From Bacteroides sp. 43_108 (GTDB lineage: Bacteria; Bacteroidota; Bacteroidia; Bacteroidales; Bacteroidaceae), in NCBI GenBank assembly GCA_001915545.1, contig MNQS01000003.1:1-64000 (forward strand): a stretch of 64,000 nt of DNA, written 5' to 3'. Position 1 is the stretch's first letter; every line of letters begins with the position of its first letter. The position numbers were made by a program, and so were the translations under genes. The notes below the pieces were generated by a model that worked only from the letters and a program-made list of their open reading frames with translations, was not told the DNA's origin and searched no databases. This document shows, one piece after another, positions 59,614 through 64,000 of the stretch.

Positions 59614-61839
59614 TCATCTGCCTCCAGCAGGAAGATTCTTCATGAAATAGTCGGCCATCGATTTTCTCAGATGCAGAGATGTGCCTTCCCTCTCGTTGAT
59701 TGAATGCGAACGCATCGGATAGGAAATCTGATGGAAAATCTTGCCGTGCTTCACAAGCTCGTTCACCAGCATCTCACAGCTCTGGTAGTGCACGTTGTCG
59801 TCGCCCGTGCCGTGAATCAAGAGCAGGTTGCCCTTGAGCCCCTCGGCATAAGTTATCGGCGACCCCTTCCTGTATCCCTCCGGATTGTTCTGCGGAGTGT
59901 CCATGTAGCGCTCCTGATAGATGGTGTCGTAGAGCTTCTGGTCAGATACGAAAGCAATGGCTATGCCCGTAGAGAATACGTCCGGATAGCGGAACATGCA
60001 GTTGAGCGTCTGGCTTCCTCCACCGCTCCATCCGGTGATGCCGATGCGCGTCTTGTCGATGAACGGATATCTGCGCGCCAGCTCCAGTATGCCGCAAGCC
60101 TGATCCTCCGAAGCAAACGTGCCCACCTCGCCGTATATGCACTTGCGCCATTCGCGTCCTCTCGGTGCCGCCGCACCGCGGTTCTCGATGCTCACGACGA
60201 TGTATCCCTGATTGGCAAGATACTGATGCCAGAAGTCGCCTCCCTGCCATACGTCCTGCACCGTCGAGCCTGCCGGTTCGCCGTACACGTCGATGATGAC
60301 CGGATACTTCTTCGCAGGGTCGAAGTTCACAGGCTTTATCATCCACGCATCAAGCTCCAGGTCGCCCGAAGCCGTCTTCACGAACTCCTTCGCGTTCAAT
60401 CCCAGTGCCCTGTACTGCTCTCTAGCCTTAGCATTGTCGGCAATGACGGAGAGAGTCTTGTGCGACGGCAGTGAAACCATCTCTATGTAAGGAGGTGTAG
60501 CAGCGTTGCTGAACGTATGCACGGCATATCGTCCGTCGGGCGAAATCTGATAGCGGTGCTGTCCCTCCTCGTCGGCAGGGCTCAGACGCTTTGCCTCGCC
60601 GTTGCCCATCAGTTCGGCCGAATAGAGATAGCGCTGTGTGGCATTGTCGGGCGAAGCGATGAAGTACACCAGCCCCTTCGCCTTGTCCATGCCGGCAAGG
60701 TCGATGAGGTCATAGTCGCCATTCGTGACGGCCGTCATCTCCTTTCCGTCGCGGTTCACCCTGTAGAGCCGTCTCCATCCGTCGCGCTCGCTCATCCATG
60801 TGAAGTAGCGGTTGCCCTTGAGCCATGTCACGTTGTCGTTCGTCTCCACCCAAGCCTTGTCCGTCTCCGTGAGTATGTTGCGCGGAGCTCCGCCGTTAAT
60901 CTTGGCTATCCACACCCTGTTGGTGTTCTGCTGGCGGTTCATCTGCTGTATGAACAGCTCGTCGCTCTCCGGAATGAAGTCCATGCGCATGATGTAGTTC
61001 TGGCGAGCATCGCCGGGGATGTCAATCCATGTTGTCTCTCCTCCCTCGGCCGATACGTATCCCACCTTCACGGCCGAATTCGTCGTGCCGGCCTTCGGAT
61101 AAGGGAAGCGCATGACAGTAGGGTAAATCGAATCGACATTGTTTATGATGTCAAACCATCCCGTGCCCTCCGTGTCGCTCTGCCAGTAGGCGATGTAGCG
61201 GCTGTCGGGACTCCAGCGGAAACCGTCGCGGCACGAGAACTCCTCCTCGTACACCCAGTCGAACGTACCGTTGACGATGGTGGCGCTTCCGTCGGTCGTC
61301 ACCTGCTTCACACCGCTTCCGTCGGTGCTCTCCACGTAGATGTTGTTCCCGCTCACGTATGCCACCTTCTTGCCGTCGGGCGAGAATTTTGCAAACATCA
61401 GGCTGCTCTCGGGCCTGTCCTTGCCCAGCTGAGCGAGCCTTCCCGTCTTCATGTTCAGAAGCCAGTAGTCGCCCCTCGTGTCGTAGCGCCACACACGGCG
61501 CGTGTTGGTGTATATCAGCACCTGCGTGCCGCTCTCGTCAAATCCGAAGCTCCTCACCCTCAGCGTGTCGTTCGTGCCCGGCTTCACCAGCATCGATGCC
61601 GGTATCAGCACACTGCCCTTCGACTTTCCAGGCTTGTATGCCACGATGTCGTATCCGCCCTTCGCACACTTCTCCATGCGCGTATACTGTCCGCCCTCGG
61701 GAAGCCAGTTCACCGAACTTCCGCCCTTCACGTCGAGCAGTCCTCCGTACACCGCTTCCTCCAGTGTCGGCACATGCTGTGCCCATGCCTGCACAGACGC
61801 AAGGCAGAGGGCCAGCACAACCGATTTTCCGTTTTTCAT
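59614..61839 (-). CDS. dipeptidyl peptidase IV (S9B prolyl peptidase)
   Basis: A 741-residue secreted serine peptidase removing X-Pro dipeptides. Signal peptide MKNGKSVVLALCLASVQAWAQ. The N-terminal propeller (residues 40-480) includes the active-site Glu pair in FDWVYEEEFSCRDGFRWSPD. The catalytic domain has Ser in GWSGGGSQTLN, Asp in GTGDDNVHY and His in MRSHSINE. The frame opens 14 codons earlier at 61881; the chosen ATG gives the signal peptide. In Bacteroidetes such enzymes sit at the cell envelope. Third gene of an operon with Xaa-Pro peptidase and a DMT carrier. Confidence 0.93.
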   Translation of the reverse strand: MKNGKSVVLALCLASVQAWAQHVPTLEEAVYGGLLDVKGGSSVNWLPEGGQYTRMEKCAKGGYDIVAYKPGKSKGSVLIPASMLVKPGTNDTLRVRSFGFDESGTQVLIYTNTRRVWRYDTRGDYWLLNMKTGRLAQLGKDRPESSLMFAKFSPDGKKVAYVSGNNIYVESTDGSGVKQVTTDGSATIVNGTFDWVYEEEFSCRDGFRWSPDSRYIAYWQSDTEGTGWFDIINNVDSIYPTVMRFPYPKAGTTNSAVKVGYVSAEGGETTWIDIPGDARQNYIMRMDFIPESDELFIQQMNRQQNTNRVWIAKINGGAPRNILTETDKAWVETNDNVTWLKGNRYFTWMSERDGWRRLYRVNRDGKEMTAVTNGDYDLIDLAGMDKAKGLVYFIASPDNATQRYLYSAELMGNGEAKRLSPADEEGQHRYQISPDGRYAVHTFSNAATPPYIEMVSLPSHKTLSVIADNAKAREQYRALGLNAKEFVKTASGDLELDAWMIKPVNFDPAKKYPVIIDVYGEPAGSTVQDVWQGGDFWHQYLANQGYIVVSIENRGAAAPRGREWRKCIYGEVGTFASEDQACGILELARRYPFIDKTRIGITGWSGGGSQTLNCMFRYPDVFSTGIAIAFVSDQKLYDTIYQERYMDTPQNNPEGYRKGSPITYAEGLKGNLLLIHGTGDDNVHYQSCEMLVNELVKHGKIFHQISYPMRSHSINEREGTSLHLRKSMADYFMKNLPAGGR

Positions 61840-61887
61840 ATATATCAAATTCTTTTTATGTTTTTCAAAATATCCAGACATGCCGGT

Positions 61888-62784
61888 TCACTTCGCCGCC
61901 TTGCCCTTTGCAAAATACTGGTTGTAGACGATGCCGAGCACAATCATCACCAATCCCACGTAGGTCGAAACCACAATCTTCTCGCCGAGAACCACCGAAA
62001 TGAAGAACAGCGACATGAACGGCGAGAGGTAGCACAGCTGATTTATCAGCGCCGGATTCGAAGTCTTGCGCATTGCCAATCCGAAGAAGATGAACGGTAT
62101 GCCCATCTCGAACGCACCCACATACATGCCCGACAGCACGCCCGGCACGGTGTTGAGGTCGACGCCTACGCAAAGCGCACCGACAGTGAGATATACGGCA
62201 CCGAAGAGGAACGTTGCAAAGAGCCCCACGCTCGCATCGGCCCTGTTGCTCCTCAGGTTGTTCACCATCCAGTACGATGCCCACAGCACCGCACTGAGCG
62301 CCGCCAGCAGAAGGCCAGTCACGTTAAGGTTCATACCCCCGTTGCCGCCGCCTCCCAGCGAGATGACAGCCACACCTGCAAGCGAAAGCACCATGCCGAT
62401 GTATTTCTTCTTCGGTATCGGCTGACCGGCAAATATGGCCAGCATCACCAGCAGAACTATCGGCCACGCATAGTTGATTGGCTGAGCCACCTGCGCAGGC
62501 AGGAGGTTGTAGGCCTTGAAGAGCACCAGATAGTAGGCCACCGGATTGAGCAGTCCCACCAGTGCGAAATATCCCCACTGCTTGAGCGAGAGCTTGGCCA
62601 CGAGGCCCCACTTCCTCTGCACCGTCAGCAGTACGGCAAAAATCACCAGCGACGTGAGACACGCCACAAACAGCATCTCGAAATGTGTCAGATACGACAA
62701 TGCCACCTTGAACGCAGTGGCCACGGTCGACCAGCTCAGCACGGCCAGCGACGCATATACTACAGCTTTGTTGTCAGTCGTCAT
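61888..62784 (-). CDS. EamA/DMT family transporter
   Basis: A 298-residue membrane protein with ten hydrophobic helices in two EamA halves (VVYASLAVLSWSTVATAFKVAL at the N-terminus, GIPFIFFGLAMRKTSNPALINQLCYLSPFMSLFF in the second half). Its ATG at 62784 overlaps the stop codon of the Xaa-Pro peptidase gene (ATGA), showing tight coupling. It may export amino acids released by the two neighbouring proline peptidases; substrate is not known. Confidence 0.85.
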   Translation of the reverse strand: MTTDNKAVVYASLAVLSWSTVATAFKVALSYLTHFEMLFVACLTSLVIFAVLLTVQRKWGLVAKLSLKQWGYFALVGLLNPVAYYLVLFKAYNLLPAQVAQPINYAWPIVLLVMLAIFAGQPIPKKKYIGMVLSLAGVAVISLGGGGNGGMNLNVTGLLLAALSAVLWASYWMVNNLRSNRADASVGLFATFLFGAVYLTVGALCVGVDLNTVPGVLSGMYVGAFEMGIPFIFFGLAMRKTSNPALINQLCYLSPFMSLFFISVVLGEKIVVSTYVGLVMIVLGIVYNQYFAKGKAAK

Positions 62785-64000
62785 CTCAGTGCCTCCACTT
62801 CTTCAGTTGTCAACGGAATCTTCTTGCCGAGCCTCCGCGCACCGTCGGCCGTAATCAGGTAGTCCTCCTCGTTGCGCAATCCCGTGAAGTCCTTGTACTC
62901 CTCCAGCTTGCTGTAGTTGAGGAAGTCCGTGAAGCGTCCCTCCGACCTCCACAGGTCGATAAGCTCAGGAATGAAATATATGCCCGGCTCGATGGTCAGC
63001 ACGAAGCCCGGTTCGAGCGGACGAGCCAGACGGAGCGACTTGCGTCCGAACTGCGTGCTCTTGGCCCTGCCGTCGTAGCCAACCCACACCTCGCACAGAT
63101 TCTCCATGTCGTGCACGTCGAGCCCCATCATGTGGCCGAGACCGCACGGGAAGAACATGGCGTGGGCACCGGCCTTCACCGCATCCTCCGCATTGCCCTT
63201 CATCAGGCCCAAATCCTTCATGCCCTCGCAGATTACCCTGCACGAGAGGTCGTACACCTGCTCGAACGGCACACCCGGCTTGAGAGCCTCCACGGCCGCC
63301 GTGTGAGCCGCCACCTGAACGTCGTACACATCCTTCTGCCTGCGCGAGAACGTCTTGCCCGCACATACCGTCGACGACATGTCGCCGGCATACCCCATCG
63401 CCGTCTCCGCACCCGCGTCGAGCAGAAGCATGTCGCCCTCCTTGATGGTGTGCTCGTAGCAATGGTTGTGAAGCGTCTGTCCGCACACCGTCGCAATCGT
63501 CGGGAACGAAAGCATGCATCCGTTTCTGCGCGCCACAGCCTCCACGGCCGCCGCCACCTCATACTCCTTCATGCCCGGACGCACCATCCTGTACGCCTCG
63601 ATGTGCATGTCGGCAGTCACGTTGCACGCACGCTCAATCTCTGCAATCTCCTCCTCCGTCTTGTATATGCGCATGTCCACAACGGCCTTTATGAACTCCA
63701 CCGACGGCTCCATTCTGCCTTCCGACAGCGATGCAAGCTTCAGCTCATGCTCCGCACGGTAAGGCGGAAGCACATGCACGCGCACACCTTTCGAAGAGGC
63801 ACGGCGCACGTAGCCGGCAAACTCCGCCGCAGGGCGCGTCTCGCCGACGCCCACCATCTGCGCCTTCTCCTTCAGCGTAGGCTGAGTGCCCATCCACACG
63901 ATGTCGTCGATTGTCAGCTCGTCGCCGAAGATTATCTCGCGGTCCTCGTCGATGTCGATTACTGCAGAAAGACCGGCAAACGACAATCCGAAATAGTAGA
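62781..64000 (-). CDS. Xaa-Pro aminopeptidase family protein (M24), 5' end outside the window
   Basis: A partial M24B metallopeptidase; 406 residues are inside the window and the frame stays open to position 64000 (upstream residues read YYFGLSFAG, typical of internal sequence), so the start lies beyond the edge. The pita-bread catalytic domain is complete: ADMHIEAYRMVRPG, LLLDAGAETAMGYAGDMSSTV (first metal Asp residues), the His in HMMGLDVHD, and the Glu residues in TIEPGIYF and near GLRNEEDYLIT. Overlaps the DMT carrier by four bases. First visible gene of the proline-peptide operon. Confidence 0.9.
   Translation of the reverse strand, partial: YYFGLSFAGLSAVIDIDEDREIIFGDELTIDDIVWMGTQPTLKEKAQMVGVGETRPAAEFAGYVRRASSKGVRVHVLPPYRAEHELKLASLSEGRMEPSVEFIKAVVDMRIYKTEEEIAEIERACNVTADMHIEAYRMVRPGMKEYEVAAAVEAVARRNGCMLSFPTIATVCGQTLHNHCYEHTIKEGDMLLLDAGAETAMGYAGDMSSTVCAGKTFSRRQKDVYDVQVAAHTAAVEALKPGVPFEQVYDLSCRVICEGMKDLGLMKGNAEDAVKAGAHAMFFPCGLGHMMGLDVHDMENLCEVWVGYDGRAKSTQFGRKSLRLARPLEPGFVLTIEPGIYFIPELIDLWRSEGRFTDFLNYSKLEEYKDFTGLRNEEDYLITADGARRLGKKIPLTTEEVEALR

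Noticed and set aside
60517..62862. Plus-strand open frame of 781 codons over DPP IV and the DMT carrier
   Set aside because: It is antisense to two well-supported genes with clear family motifs, is rich in His, Arg and Leu as expected of a mirror frame in G+C-rich DNA, and has no family resemblance.

Overview
The window comes from a Bacteroidales bacterium, most likely of the Prevotellaceae/Bacteroidaceae type. The evidence is promoters of the Bacteroidetes form (TTTG, 19-20 bp, TAnnTTTG), a V-type ATPase operon with a DUF2764 subunit, Bacteroidetes-restricted families (DUF5687, DUF3256, DUF5715, DUF6359 as I recall them) and many secreted glycosidases. It is ordinary chromosome: no complete IS element, phage or CRISPR array is visible.

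Layout. 1-1461 is gene-free and filled with diverged intergenic repeats plus a string of small palindromes. 1462-5914 holds a YczE-like membrane protein, a beta-carbonic anhydrase, a HicA/HicB toxin-antitoxin pair and L-serine dehydratase. 5303-12628 is a minus-strand gene train: FtsK, LolA-like, thioredoxin reductase, a DUF5687 exporter with its ATPase, and an NlpC/P60 lipoprotein. 12.9-26.9 kb mixes a GH30 and a GH29 glycosidase, a DUF5715 (M15-like) protein, TruA, two transporter systems (a DMT carrier and a split ThrE-type exporter with a LysR regulator), a PAP2-like outer-membrane protein, ribosomal protein L31 and an Asp-rich DUF6359 lipoprotein. Class II aldolase follows at 27.1 kb.

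28.2-41.6 kb is a sigma-54-controlled efflux operon read on the minus strand: membrane-fusion protein, an outer-membrane beta-barrel gene that looks inserted between two copies of one intergenic sequence, a permease pair, an ATPase, a second paralogous permease pair, a stub of a TolC-like gene, then an NtrC-type regulator and its histidine kinase. A sigma-54 promoter and a near-perfect palindromic enhancer are visible upstream of the first gene. 41.8-44.0 kb is a redox cluster: OxyR divergent from two thioredoxins and a small membrane protein.

44.1-53.1 kb holds a tiny lipoprotein, a frameshifted HTH remnant, tRNA-Arg(TCT) and the V-type ATPase operon (E, DUF2764, A, B, D, I, K), whose K subunit keeps the residues of a sodium-binding site. 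53.3-64.0 kb holds a membrane-tethered AraC regulator with a beta-propeller sensor next to a GH31 glycosidase, a small esterase-like hydrolase, and a minus-strand operon for proline-peptide use (Xaa-Pro peptidase cut by the window edge, DMT carrier, DPP IV). The last 8-10 kb is visibly richer in G+C than the 14-26 kb part.
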